DNA of 64,000 nucleotides from Istiophorus platypterus (Eukaryota; Chordata; Actinopteri; Istiophoriformes; Istiophoridae). Both the position numbers and the translations under genes were made by a program. Under the pieces are notes generated by a model. The model was not told the DNA's origin and did not search any database. It saw only the letters and a program-made list of their open reading frames with translations. Position 1 is the first letter of the stretch. The number at the start of each line of letters is the position of its first letter. Shown here one piece after another: positions 35,195 to 48,394 of this stretch. The stretch is from assembly GCA_016859345.1 (NCBI GenBank), contig CM029123.1, forward strand, positions 1,256,001-1,320,000, in the 5' to 3' direction.

Positions 35195-35450
35195 TTTAAG
35201 CAAATGCCAACGAATGAGAGGCAGGAGAGCCCTGGTGGGGCTAAGGCAGCATATTAACTGCCCACTCCTCCCTGGTATTCTATTGGCTAAGGCTCAGTCC
35301 CTGGATAATAAACTCTGTGAACAAAGAGCAAGGGTCTCGTTCCAACAGCAGATGGGTGACTGTTACATCATCTCAAAAGCATCTGAAGGAAGAACCTTCC
35401 TTCTCCATAAATGGGAGTATAAGGAGTGTCACTTAGGAAGGTCAGAATAG
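35195..35450 (+). pseudogene. LINE ORF2 N-terminal (endonuclease start) fragment
   Basis: The + frame reads MRGRRALVGLRQ, LPGILLAKAQSLDNKL, then RARVSFQQQMGDC. It matches the start of the endonuclease region of Rex1/CR1-type LINEs, where LP-IxLxNVRSLxNKxDEL is typical. Only about 45 codons are recognisable. Confidence 0.5.
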
Positions 35451-35579
35451 AAAGAGAATCATCACCGGCAAAGGCCAATGCCAACATGGAGTTAGCCAGA
35501 TTCTTCCTACATATGAAAAAACTGGGCCTTGGTGAGAACACTAGCAGAGAAAACAGTGGGGTAAATTAGAGAGAATTCA

Positions 35580-36080
35580 GTCGCTTTATAGTCTGATTCT
35601 GGTCCATAAGTGTCTCTTAGGACAGCTTGCCCATCCTCAGGTTTTCCTGTTCAAAACACACTATCAAGGGTGAAGGGTTTAAGCAAGGTCAAAGTTAATT
35701 TTGTGAATATTCAATACCCTGGGATTGGACAGTTCAGATCACACCTGCTACTTTTAGTTGCTTTCTTCCAGATGACTGTTTGCACTTTAATGCTGTACAT
35801 AGCCATAACATGACTTTGCTTACAGCAAAAGAAACACCCCCTCTCAGTCTTTGGAACAGCTGATGGCTGCTCCAATCCAAGCTTGAGAAAATGGGAACTC
35901 AACTTTTCTTGGGGCCATGCACAGACATAGTTTAACAAGTACTCACAAACTATTTTTTTTTATGTGCAAGTTCATCAGCCACAGCTCCATATTCTTTCAG
36001 CATAGACAACAATCTACTCAGATACACAGTTTTTGAACTCTTCAGCAACTTTAACTCACATAGTCCATTAAAGTCATAAA
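35580..36080 (-). pseudogene. Gypsy gag zinc knuckle and protease remnant
   Basis: Reading leftward, LKEYGAVADELAHKK (near 35970) resembles the end of gag. GCFFCCKQSHVMAMY (about 35839-35795) follows, a CCHC zinc knuckle whose last Cys is Tyr. Further left GKPEDGQAVLRDTYGPESD (near 35610) matches the protease start where a D-T-G-A active site is expected. The frames are shifted and the active-site triad is damaged. No LTR seen. Confidence 0.5.
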
Positions 36081-36084
36081 ATTA

Positions 36085-39000
36085 ATTTGTGGCATATCAG
36101 ATATCAAAGGTTGTTCTGATCTCTCTCAGGCAAACTACATAAAAGTTTTACTGGCTGTTTCCTTTGATTACGAAAGCCCTTTCTGTATGCTTCAGGCATG
36201 TATTCTTATGCACAAGGAATAGCAGGCTCCCTGTAATACCATACTGGAACCCATCCTCTAAATACTATTTTACACTGAAGTAGAGGGCAGACCTGTTTTG
36301 GCCAGTGAAATGAAACAGTAGCAAACAAAAACTAAAACAAGTGTCAACCTCTGATTCTCGAAATTTGGGGGGAAGCAATGTAACATGTTTGTTCACATCA
36401 AACGATCCTTATGCAACAAAAAAAATGGACACAGTAGCAACTAACACATTTGAAGCTTGGGAATCCGATATGTTTGAAGATGCTGGATTGGCACAATTAT
36501 AGGTCAATGTTTTTGGTTGTGTGGTTACGGTAAAGACATGCTTTTAAACGTAGCAGGTCTAGTAACATCTGATTTCAATTTTCCTTCTCCAAATGAAGCT
36601 CCAGTTTCCAAAAATTTATGTCTTTTTTTTACTCTAATTTCAATTTATGCAATTCGAAATTCCAACTAATCTGTTTTGGCTTTATCCAGAGCCCCCGTTA
36701 TGTACTGACTTCAGGAAAGCTCTATATAAAGCTTTATATTCTGAAGCTATTACTTAGGTGCATTCTCAAAACTGAAGGGCAATGCTTCATATTCTTGTAG
36801 TATCTATTGCAACACTTTTAGTCAAATTATGCTACTTCTTTATTATATTTCACAAGTATAATGAGTAGCGGAGCGGGCAGAAGGACTGATATGAAACCAG
36901 ATGATTACGGCCATGTCTGTACCCATTTATGGCTTTATTTATGGTATGAGTAGAAATTCAGGCTTTTACATATGTACACAGTTTCACAATAAATGAGATT
37001 CATAAACCATAAACCATGTAAAGACAAAACTGTATAAACATTCCAAAAAAATATGTATGCATATTTCTGTATCTGCGTGTTCTTATTTGTAGATCCATAG
37101 AGTTTTGTGAATCTTAATACTACTATCATGGCAGAGAATGGAGTCTGAACCTGCTTCTCAGGCCCTGAAAGCGAGATGCAAAGCTGGATCAATCTGTGCA
37201 TCTGAGAGTGCTATGCCAGAATGCTTGTGAGCTCATTAACTGATTCCTGGACCTCTGTGCCACTCAGCCTCAGATGACAAATAACTTCTCGAGAGGTCTA
37301 GCAGCAGGTGGCCTCACATTATCGCAGAGTAACCTTGCAACAGTATACTGATGACAAAAAAATCGCTGTTCACAAAACTATATTTTTAAACTTGCCCACA
37401 GTTTCTTGTCTGCAAGAAATTCTAGCAAAATATTCTTTTTACAGACTAGAGTTTAAATAAGCTAAATAATAAATGATTTACAGATCTCCCTTTCACTGAG
37501 ACACCACCATAAGTCCTTCCTACACCTCATTAATATAAATGCATCTAAGTCACAGAGCAGGAGCAGCTAAGGCCAAAAAAGTCAACTGGAGCAGGCAGGA
37601 CAGGAATCATAATAACAGTCGGTTAGTTTTACACATTAATATGCAGTTATGAACAAACACTATTTTCTTTATTTTGAAAATAATGCTAGTTGTTCTGTTC
37701 TTTTTTGTATTGTTATCTATTGTCTCCTGTGTGCTTTGGTGGCTGGTTGTTGGTTTGTTAAAGGCAGCGACCTGACCAGTGCATGACATGTGTAGATTAG
37801 TGACACATGGTGCAGCTACCAAAAAAAATCATTGCCAGCACACATAATACTGTACATGTAAGAAGGGGTAAAAATTCTTCATGCACTTATATATACTGTA
37901 AATATACTTTGTTTTAAACACTCACCTCTGTTGCCGCTTTTTTCTCTCTCTTTCTTAATCTTTTCTCATTTTAGTTTGTATAGAAATATCAAACTAAAAT
38001 ATCACTTTCGATTATTATTCATGTTTTGAGAAGATTTTGGGAACATTAAACTGTGCTCCAATTACATTATAACCCATTTATCATACCCTCATATTTAATA
38101 TTAAATTTTTAAATCTTTCTTAATAGGTGACATTAAACTTATTATAATTGATCATTATTATAGTAATTGTAATTTTAATTTGAGCTGAATTTCCCTTTAA
38201 TTTTTTTTCAAAAATGATACAATAAAATCCCAATTTGACATGGACATATTCAGGGTCACCCTGAACAGGAATCTTCATGTTACCTATTAAATGCTCTTTA
38301 AAATTTTAACCTGGGATGCAGAACTTTTGTCTCCCACTTTTGTTAGTGAAAGTAACTGCACAAATGTTACATGTTACGAAAATACAGAGAAATTTTCACA
38401 GCTCCAATTCCTTATTTGGCTAGTGTAAATTAATAGCTACATAGGCAACTCCAAATACATACATGTGCCGATCTGTCCAAGAGCAGTAAGGTAACATCTG
38501 TGCCTACCCTCAGTCTGTTCTTTTCTGTATTTATCCATGCTGTCAATCGTTTTTTAGACAGTAATCCCTCCTCTGAACACTGAGATTCTTTAACACCGCT
38601 TAGGTTTTTCTGCCATAGGCTCAGCCATACCCCCAATTACTCTGGCAAACTCCATCTCTATTGCTACAATTGCTCCCCTCACCAACTCTGGCAAACCAGT
38701 CATTGCTGGTTGACGTTCATAAAATGTATTGCTGCTGGTGCACCAGCAAGGGAATGTCACCGCACACAACAGATTAAAATTCTGGTATACTGCTAAATAC
38801 AGAGAGATTTACCTGGCACTGACAGGCTTAATCAGCACTGGTCAAATTCATTTGGCAAGGGCATGAATGTAACTGCCATTCATTTATAAGTAAAAGTCCT
38901 GCACTCTTGCTCTAATGTTTAATATGATGAAATTATAAATATATTATATCATAATAAATATATTATGATTCCCTTTTATTTTCACAAAAACACTAATAAC

Positions 39001-40204
39001 TTGTGAAATTTGACATGGACATTGTCAGGGTCATCTTGAACAGAAATCCAGTGGAAATTTCATGTCACCACGTGAACTGCAAATATGAGGATATTGTGAA
39101 TGTGTTACAATGTATAGCAATGATTCATGTCCCTTTAAATTTCTATGAAACTTTAATCTAAAACTATTTTAACATTTTTATGGTCATAGCAAGGGTTTAT
39201 CCAGTGCAAGAACGCATTGGAAATTTCAGTTAACCCATGAAGTAAAGGTTTCTTTTTACATGCCAAAGATGAATATTGATGATATTTCAAATTTTGAGCT
39301 ACCTTTTTCAAAAAACAACAACAAAACAGTTCAGTACTAAAACTTGGAATTTTATTATAATTGGATTTTGTATAATGTAGAATGTAATGTAATATTTCAT
39401 AAATGCCAAAATGCATAAATTTGCCAGATCTTCACTAGCAGCATAACTGATAATCCTGACCAGCAAGCTGGCAGCAGCAGCTTTGGAACCCGGTTGCCTT
39501 GGTGAAATATAAGAGACTAGAGAAAAATGCTGGGCTTGTATTTTTGTATGAGCTCTAAAAGGTCTTTTATGTTTCCTTCCTTCAAGAGCACTTAAAAAAA
39601 AAACACTTTCTGTCAGACTCTGTGGTCATAGGCATTGTAGTCCCTGCCTCCTGTACCTGTCCTGCGGCCTGAAACTTTGAAAAACCATACTCATTCCAGA
39701 CCCACAAAGCTTTCTACTGGAACCAACCTATCATCTGCAAATATCTCTAAATCAAATCTGAACCCAACTTTATTTGTTAATATAAGTATTGCAACTCGAT
39801 CTGAACTCATTACGCAAACATGACAGCATGTTGTGCTGTCCCATTCAAAAGTGTAAAGCATTCACTTAGTCAGCAGTCACCTCCGGCTTGTTGTTGATGT
39901 CATTCAAAATAACACAACCCAAGAGCAATTTGATATTGGAAAGATGCTAAATAGATGTCTATTAAATGTATAATTATCTGTAGAATTTCAATCTAGATTA
40001 AAGTCATTCAAGTTAAAAAGGTGAAATTTTAGTACCCATCTAGTTCATTCAACATCTTCTCAACTACTGCATGACATTTATCAGATGAGCAGTGAACAAT
40101 GGAACACTGCAAATAGACAAGCATCAAATATCAAGCAACTGCAGGTGTGACTGGGTTTTCACATACAACTTGACCGCAGTTCTTGGCACTGCTGATAAAT
40201 TGAG
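36085..40204. other. Intergenic, mostly unassigned; one short repeated pair
   Basis: No gene recognised over about 4 kb. Two related segments, TTTGACATGGACATATTCAGG near 38235 and the same with ATTGTCAGG near 39008, each continue into GAACAGGAATC/GAACAGAAATC and ATGTTACC/ATGTCACC, so a dispersed repeat occurs twice. The rest is AT-rich. Confidence 0.35.
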
Positions 40205-40600
40205 AATGAGATTTGTTAGGGACCCAGGGGTCTGCTTGTTATATTTTATCCTTTTCTGTGGGGATAGTCTCTCACTCTCTCCATGTCTCTCTTGAATTAG
40301 GGCACCATCAGATCCTTCGGAGGGATTTCCTCAGGCTCCACCACTGGACTGCCACGGTGTCCTGTCCTCTGGCATCCTCATATTATTTTGGTGCACTCTC
40401 CTCATGTCTCCAGGTTCAACCATCAGCAGCAGCAAAGAGTCTGACACAGTGTTATAGTGTTCTTCCCAGTGGTGCCCCATCTATTATTAATTCTAATTAA
40501 TAAGATTAATTATTTTATTAATTATTTTTTCACCAGAGAATAAACCTGGTCTCAGAGACTCAGGACCTGTTACAGTGATAAGCTGTTCAATATCATTTTA
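40205..40600 (+). repeat. LTR-like fish repeat, copy 1
   Basis: The block includes TTGAATTAGGGCACCATCAG (40292-40311), TCCAGGTTCAACCATCAGCA and TTCCCAGTGGTGCCCC, an AT-rich ATTATTAATTCTAATTAAT stretch, and AATAAACCTGGTCTCAGAGA. Partial copies lie at 45.9 kb (same strand) and 49.9 kb (opposite strand). It has a poly-A-signal-like AATAAA and a splice-acceptor-like TCTCTCTTGAATTAG. That suits an LTR retroelement leader or LTR, but the class is not established. Confidence 0.5.
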
Positions 40601-40604
40601 CAAA

Positions 40605-43600
40605 TGAATATCTGATAATAAAAGATTCTCTCCTTTTAAATTTGCTGCTATTCCTCTCCTAATTTTATTCATTCTTGAATGTGTTTCAAGGTGTATTTAG
40701 ACAAAGTGCAAAGATTTATAAAAGACAAAAGTTCATATGCATATTCTGTATAAACATATCAGGCAATCGGGAAAACCACACAGAGGTGGGCTCGGTATAG
40801 TCATGGGGCCTCAGGTCTGTCAAACTCCAAAACTATCAGTGAATTGTTGAGTGTCTTCAAAAATAGGCATCGGTTACACCATATTTTTCCATTAACAGAA
40901 GTGTTCCAATGAAGCAATACCTAGGCTGGTATATATCAGGTTATTACCCAAAATGGGCCTATTCTGTGTGGGAAACATTAGAGACACTTGACAGAAAGCT
41001 AAATGTATTCAGTGCAGGTGTCCTTGAAATGTAAAAGTGAAGATAAAATACAATAAAAAGAGGAAAGGCAATGAGATACATTATTATAACAGATGAAAAA
41101 AGGATTTGGAAATATTGAATACCTCATAAAACACCATTAGAAAAACTCACCAACTGACTCATTAATTCCCCCTGGAAATAAACTTTGAGACAAAAAATCA
41201 GATCTCAAACTATTTACATATTATTTCCTGAATTTAATCACTTCTATGTCTTTAAAGAATAATGATTAATGTCTTACAACAGGACTGGTTACATCATTCC
41301 TTTCAACAGTGCTCCTAAGTTCTGTGATATGCTGTTACCTTACATAGGGATGGTATCATATTATTAGCATTTCAAGTTTTGCAGGACATAAGAACTAAAT
41401 AAGTAAAAAAAGTAAAAACTACTCTAAAATTGTAGTATTATGAAGTATTACAAAAAAGAAAGCTAAAATTTGGGAAAAAAATATGAAAATGAACAGGAGC
41501 AACCGTAACAGGCTGCAAACTAATTAGTGCATGTACACTAAAATATTATTATTGATCTCCCATTTGGTAGGATGGTTAAAAAATCCTGAACTAGAAATTC
41601 TTGTATACTTGCATTTTATCCAGGGTCCACATTGAAAATTGCCCTCAAAAGAGGTTTAGTTTTAGATTGCAGTTGGAGACTTCAAAATCTTGACATGTTC
41701 TTACAGCCCTCAGTTTCTTGTTCTTTTTTGTACCATGTGTCTTATGTTTAAGGATGGTTGGTGTAATAAATGTAGTTTATTTGATGTGATGGAGGCGAGG
41801 CTTAGTGTACTGAAAGTGTTGCTCTATACCAATCATTAGCTGCTGTAGTTAGCCAGCCCTCACTACCCAGTGCAAGCCGACCCAGCATAGCTCCAATCCC
41901 CCAGTGCCTCAGAAGCAACCGGGGGGGGGGGGATAGGAGCTAAGGAAGGCCGCAGTTCACCACCAAACCGCTCGTGATTCAAACTGGTCCTCCCCACTCA
42001 CCAGCAATACCAGCGACCATAGTCAAGTAAATCCTTGGGCCAGAGTGGGTAATGTAAAATCATATTTAAAACTGATAGCTCAGGGTAAGTCAATTAAATT
42101 CTTCTCTTCACCAATAAAGCCCTTAAAAGTTAGGCACCATGATATCTTAAAGTGCTGATAGTGCCCTTTTACCCTATTAGAGCACTGCCTTTAGCTGTCA
42201 GGTTCTAATGCTATGGAACCACCTCCCAGCTCTTTATATTGCTATCGCCAGTCCTCTGCAGCTCACTGGATTCAACAAAGCAGCATGCCAGAAGCAACCT
42301 CTCCACCTCCATGGATTTGGTCCTGGGCCTAGCAAAGCATAGTAAAGCCAAACAAAAGACTGTTTATTTTGTCAGTGTGTATGTAATGATTTGGTTAGTG
42401 TATCCAACAAGCTTTACTGTTATGTCTGTTCAAAGTTAAGGTATCGGATAACTACACCATAAGTTGATAGTATGTTCTACCAAAATAATTGTAGTGCAGC
42501 CAATAACTCCTAGGTCTTGCATATGACTAACTAACCTCTCTCTTAACTGGGAACCTTTAACCTACACAGACTGGCCTCAAAGAAATGCAGCAGCCATGTG
42601 GTCCCAGTGGCCATTTTTGAGCCTGCCTTCTTGTTTGTTGTTTTTTTGTTTTTTTGTTTTTTTACATTTCACACCTCAATTTTGAATTTTGTTGTCTGCT
42701 TCCCTATTAACATACTCATTTTGTTTAAATATACCTGCTTGTCTATTAAATGTTTCTTGTCTATTTAATGTTGCCCAAGAGTGAATATTTCAAAACTCTA
42801 CTCTGCAGAACTCTAACCCTTAAACCTTTCAACCTATTGATATGGTAAATTTGGTTGTAGTTATTAAGATAATTATTAATCAGAATTCCAAATTCATAGT
42901 GTTTTTTAAGACTGAATTATTGAATTGGATATATTTTCTCTCTTAAGGGAGGTGTCCTGAGGAAGATTTAATGTATATTAAACCATATTGCTTAATATAT
43001 TTCTTAATTATTTCTAATGGCTACAATCCCCAATATTATCCTTGCATGAAAATTTAGAGACTATTTTGACATGATAATGTCCACCAATGTCAAGTTTCCT
43101 ACAAGCAGCTTTTCAATTTAGTGTACAGTTCTTTTGCACCTTTTTATTGTTTTGCATGATACTTAATGTCTTTTCTATGTTGCACTGGAGTCAGTAAGTA
43201 AAAACCTTTTTCATATATATACATATATATGAAAAATGAAAAGAAAATGCTTTTTGATTAATGAAGAAAGTTTATTATGCTTCCTCAGAACACATAAAAC
43301 CTGCCTCCTCTTGGTATAAGCTCTAGAAGACAGAACACTATTGATTTAGGGCAGCATTTAAAACTTCATATGTATACAAATATTGAGTCTATTCTGAAAA
43401 AAGCGATTATCGATAAATGTGCTGATTAGATATCGCTCAAAAAAATATACCAGAAACTGTAACAAAATATATATTCTTTACCTCTAATGTCTAAGGTGAT
43501 GTCTTCAAACTACATGTCTGGTTGGTTGGTTTGAACAACAGTTTACAACTCAAAGTTTTCAGTTTATCAAATGAGAAAAAGTGAGGCAGCAGATCCTCAC

Positions 43601-45889
43601 AGTTGAGAACCTGGAACCAGCCAATATTTGGCTTGTAATGTGAAATAATTAATATATTATTAAAGTACTTGACATTTAATTTTGGGCAGCTGATCAGTTA
43701 CTGAATAACAGCTCTAACAGAGTCTGAACAATTTATTGAGATTTTGCTTTCCTACAAAATTATTTTAAAATGGCACAATGGAAATAAGCCATTAAGAATT
43801 ACTTTGATTTAATCTTTAATGGGAGTAACTATTTCTGCAGAGTTATCAAGTATTTTGAATTATCAAAAAAATTCACTTGATATGTCATATTAAGCTGGTG
43901 GGATCAGGACCACCCACTGGAAGCTCCAGCTGAACCATAAAACCACAAACAGCAAAACCTCATTCTGTTTGAGAACTTAGTGACACATGTAATTTACAGC
44001 TGTGCACAGCAGTGAACAACTGCAGCTGTGTTCATTTTGCTTCAGTGACAATGAGGGCTTTCTACTGCTGTCCCTGGGCAGCGCTGCACAGAGCCAACAG
44101 ACTGTCAGGCCATCAGCTGGTTGCTCAATCTCATTTCGCATGCAAAGAGAAGGGGACACAATCTGTTTAAAAGTGAATGTCCTCCTCTTGCCTATAAGCA
44201 GGGCCTGTTGCAAGAGAAATCAGCTGACATTAGTTAGTTTGGACATTAGTGCGATGTAAAATGTCTGAGCTGAGAAGCAGAATGAATGTGCAATTATGTA
44301 TTACTTCTTGAGGAGTGTTGTGGCAGTGCCAATAGATGACATCTCTGACACAGTTCACTGGCTTGAGATCATTCAGTCAACTTGGTCCTCAAGCATCTCA
44401 CAGCTGAAATGTTAGATTTTTCCTTCCACACAATCTCTTATGTTGTTTTCCCTGTGCACTCATTTATCATTTGAGTTTGGAAAGTGATTTTGCAGCACCT
44501 ATTTCACAATTTCTAACAGCAGGTTTTTGTTTTTCACACTGAGATTATCAACCCAAGATGGCAGCACCAGAATAAGACTGAGATAAGAAACACAAAAGAA
44601 ATGAGAAGCTGGGAAAGGGAAGGAGAAAGTACCTCAAGACTTTTGGTGGCCTAGGCAGAATTCCTCTTTATCTTGTCATAGAAGTCTTGCAGCCAAGGGG
44701 TGTTTTTCTCGAGAAAGAAAGAGCAGCTTGTTGTTAAGCAGGGGTTTGAGATCTGCAGATCAACAGCATTTGTTAGCAGAGCTGACAGACATTACTGTGA
44801 GTCCGTGTCACAAAGGGGACACAAGGAGGCAGAGTGGCTTAAAAGAGAAGCTTGAGGGAAGCTCAGAGAGGAATTCTTGGACATCATCAGCCCTCCTCAC
44901 ATTTATAGGTGACAAGATCACCTGCGCAAAGACAAAGGGGAGTATATGTGACGTGTTCTGAGATTAAAAGGAGAAGACAGAATATTATTTCTGGAGTCTG
45001 ATACAGATGATTGCATTCTGGATTTATAACAGTTTTATGTAGCAATGAACAGGAGAAGGAATGGATAGAATGAGACAGAAAAAAAAACAAAAAAAAATAA
45101 ATTTCAGGAAATAACTATCAATTGAAAAAAATCCCATGTGTTAAAATTAAAATTGAAATTAATTGTCACATCAAGATAAGCAACAATTAACAGTAAAACA
45201 CATTAGCTAATCCATATATCCTTGAACAAAATCTGCTTGATATCTTCTCAGTTTAGATACATTTCTCTGTATGAATGGTAACAATAAAAGGACCCCTGAC
45301 TCTTAATTGTGCAGAACATAAAGTTTGAAGTATGCTGTCCTTAAACCGGTGGCCCTCTCTGCATTCTGAGACTTGAGCTCTTATACCTCACTCAAAAAAA
45401 AAAGAGAATAAAAACAATGTCACTTCCACTATAGTCATCTACTCACAAATAAATCAGTTTAGAAGGTTGGTAATTGACAATACTACAAAACCCATTATTA
45501 CATTCATTGATGATGTTTTTTAATGTAATGCAACATGAAAGTTGGACAGGCTACATCCACCCATCTACTCCTCCAGCCTTTATCGTTATCTTAAAATTTT
45601 TTACTTTTATAATGGCACTGACACAAGGCACTGGATACAAAATATGAGGTGCAGAATATGATATGTATATAGCTCCTAAGGATACTGTTTGTGTGACAGC
45701 TCAGACTCTGCATAGATGATCAGACTGTAATCAGCATCTGCATTCACACTGTGTAGGCAGGATGCGAAGAACAAAAAAAAAGCCCATTTATTCTGATTTG
45801 GGTTTGTTCACACATAATTTTCAGGTGTTAGTGCCTGTAGTCACAGTAGATAAACAGCTTATATTCATAGCAATTACAGCCCCCCCGGT
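40605..45889. other. Intergenic, mostly unassigned
   Basis: No gene recognised over about 5.3 kb. A G12 run is at 41921-41932, T-rich TTTTTTTG repeats at 42640-42663, and a perfect AT palindrome at 43207-43236. The segment 44000-44260 looks single-copy. An exon-like bit at 44744-44796 (GLRSADQQHLLAELTDIT then GTGAGT) is noted only as a possibility. Confidence 0.35.
43207..43236. repeat. Perfect 14-bp inverted repeat
   Basis: TTTTTCATATATAT (43207-43220), a two-base spacer, and its exact complement at 43223-43236. Possibly a cruciform-prone or MITE-end sequence. Confidence 0.9.
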
Positions 45890-46110
45890 GTCATCTCATT
45901 GTATTGTGTCATTTTACTGTGACAGTAATCTTTTTCTCCTTTGAATTAGGGCACCATCAGCTCCCCCAGGGAATCCCTATGGGCCACCCCTCCATACTGT
46001 CCTTCTGTGTTGGTGGCCAAGCCTTCTCCGTCTTTGGCTGGTTCATCCTCCATTCGTCATTGGGCCCAGCCACCAATCGCAAGCCTGTCCAGTCCATCAC
46101 AAGATTATAA
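45890..46110 (+). repeat. LTR-like fish repeat, copy 2 (partial)
   Basis: TTGAATTAGGGCACCATCAG at 45941-45960 is identical to 40292-40311, and the flanks are related (pyrimidine-rich before, CAGGGAATCCC after). The GTGGTGCCCC and AATAAA parts are missing. Confidence 0.45.
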
Positions 46111-46114
46111 AAAC

Positions 46115-46979
46115 CTCTTATGGCAAATGCCAGGGCAGCTGTGATTTAATCCGAGTAGTCCACCTCTGTGTCTCTCTGATGTCCTGTTCATGTGTGTGAT
46201 AGTTACCTCTGCTGTTAACTTTGGTCGGTGTGAAATAAGGTCTGTGTCGAATAAGGTTAACTTGTTTGAGACTATTTCTGTGTATTACTAGGCTTAGTTT
46301 GTTCTTCATTTTCATACCTCTTTCAGTTGGGCACAATATTCAGATAGTTTGACGTGTTTAGAAACCCTAGGAACTATGGGTGGCTGCTAAAGTGTGTTTA
46401 GAAGCCACCCCTAGAAACTTTCAGGATTGTGACAGTTACCCAGTGAAAACTGATACAAACGCTGAAAAGCTGCTATAAAATTAGCTGCTTCAACTGCATC
46501 ACTGTCAGTATTGGATTTTTTTTTGCATTTGCATTGCATCCATTCTGCTTACAGCATGTTGACATGGCTGCAATTCTTTTTGCCAAGTGAGAGATATTGT
46601 CATGTCAAATTCCTGATACATCTGACTAGGAATAACAAATTGGAGGCTGATGCAAATGGTTTATCCTCCTCAACTGCTCATAATTATGGTATAAACATTA
46701 ATCAAATGAAGCATAAAAGAAAGGTGGCTGCGTTGGTGGGGGCGATTTGCCTCAGGTATTGTGAGACAATGAAATACAATCCAGGAAGTCAGGCTATAGT
46801 ATTAATGCATTTAAAGGTGCTAGAGAGAGTCAGAGAAAGGATTTTAAAACTAGTATCATGTATTGGTATTTACATTGGTAGTGACAACACCTGATCGTGC
46901 CCATTGGAAGTCACTAAAATTAATGTTGAGGCGTGTTTATATATAAAGGGAATATTAATTTTCTCTGGAGCCCTGTCTA
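46115..46979. other. Unassigned; one hairpin
   Basis: An 8-bp stem GGGTGGCT (46378-46385) / AGCCACCC (46403-46410) encloses an 18-base loop. A 127-codon + frame (46511-46894) has no recognised motif; its composition does not stand out. Confidence 0.35.
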
Positions 46980-48010
46980 ATCTGACCACTGACAATGTTT
47001 AAGAACTCATGTCATCATTCAACTGTTGGCTAGTTGGTCTAGGCTGTCTGGGTGGTGTCCAGCAAATGATGTGGGCTTTGTAGGCTTCAGCAGAGTTTCT
47101 GGGGAAGACTTCATATCTAGAACTCCAGAGCAAAACCACAACAACCCAGAGTTGAAACCTAGAGGCAGATTTACAGTCCTAATCAATTCTCTGCACTTCT
47201 ATTACAACAGTTACCCACCCAAAATCCCAGAGAGACTATGTCTACCCCTGGACCGCTTGAATTAATGAAATCAAATGTGAACAGCAGAAGAACAAAATGT
47301 AATAAATTTACAAAAAATACTCTAAGAGAACCAAAAAAACAGAACAATTTAATTTGAATTACCAAATATTAGATTGCTAACATCTAAATCTCTAAATTCA
47401 TCTTTAACAATGTACATACCACAGGCTTTTAAGATTGCATTAATTAAACCTCTTCTTAAAAAGCTTTATCTTGATCCAGATGCCAACTATAGATCTATAC
47501 CTAACCTCCTCTATATTACTAAAACTCTTTAAAAAGCTCTTCCAAACCGCTTATCATATTATTTGCATAGATAATTTGTTTGAAGATTTTCAATTAGGAT
47601 TTACATTACATGATAGTACAAAAAACAGCACTGGTGAAAGTTAACAACAATATTCTCTTGGCCTCGGACAATGGACTTGTCTCTATATTTGCTACTGGCT
47701 AGATCTTATTGCTGCATTTGACCCCACTGATTACATGATTTTATTACAGATACTGGAAGATGTTTGGAAGAACTGAACTAGCCTGGTTAAAGTGATATCT
47801 ATCAGATAGTATCCAATTTGTTCCCGTTAACAAAGACTCTTCCATGCGCACAAAAGTTAGCCATGGAGTTCAAAAGGAAGGACTTTGCCAGGAATAATAC
47901 TTTTGATGCTATATATTCTTCTTTAGGTAAGATTATCAGAAGGCACCACATAAACACACATGACATCCAGCTGGTAGTCAAATTTGATGTCAGGCATGTC
48001 TTAAAGACAT
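46980..48010 (+). pseudogene. L2-like LINE fragment
   Basis: From about 47440, IKPLLKKLYLDPDANYRSIP followed by LLYITKTL matches the RT entry block of L2-type LINEs (LKKPxLDPxxxxNYRPISNLP). Later a FEDFQLGF-like and a KVTNNI-like block appear in shifted frames, and the piece ends near VVKF (47990). The segment 46980-47280 may be its upstream linker. Many stops. Confidence 0.5.
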
Positions 48011-48019
48011 AACCAGCTG

Positions 48020-48394
48020 GATAATCTGTAATTTTTTAACTTCTAAATTCAGACAAACTCTGAACTAGAAAAAGAGATCAAAGCTGGAAAGCCTGTGTAC
48101 AAGGAGTTAGCAAAGAAGTAACTGTAGAATAGTAGTGCTTTCAAAAGAAGATATTGGGCAGCAAATTCAATGATAAGGAGCTCAGACAAGAGCTTGATAA
48201 CACTTTCTACAGAACAGCTGTTGTACAGCATCAGTTTGTGCCAGAGTATACTGGAGAGTAAAATGTAAAAAAGAAATTGAAAATTAAAGTGATTAATATT
48301 TGGAGAGTGACACAACCCTTACAATTTTTCCTCTGTATGCAATAGCAACGGATTTGAAACAAAAAAACAAAGATGTGATTGGATTGTAGACTTT
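48020..48394. other. Unassigned gap
   Basis: No motif or repeat recognised between the LINE fragment and the Tc1-like copy. Confidence 0.35.

Noticed and set aside
42239..42439. LINE C-terminal fragment near 42180-42330
   Set aside because: Only a loose resemblance (LMLWNHLP-like) with no second matching block.
44728..44961. 77-codon + frame with an internal GTGAGT donor
   Set aside because: The exon-like part is only 53 bases and has no partner exon in phase; kept only as a note in the gap entry.
46511..46894. 127-codon + frame as a host gene
   Set aside because: No recognisable domain, no good splice sites or promoter, and AT-rich composition like the surroundings.
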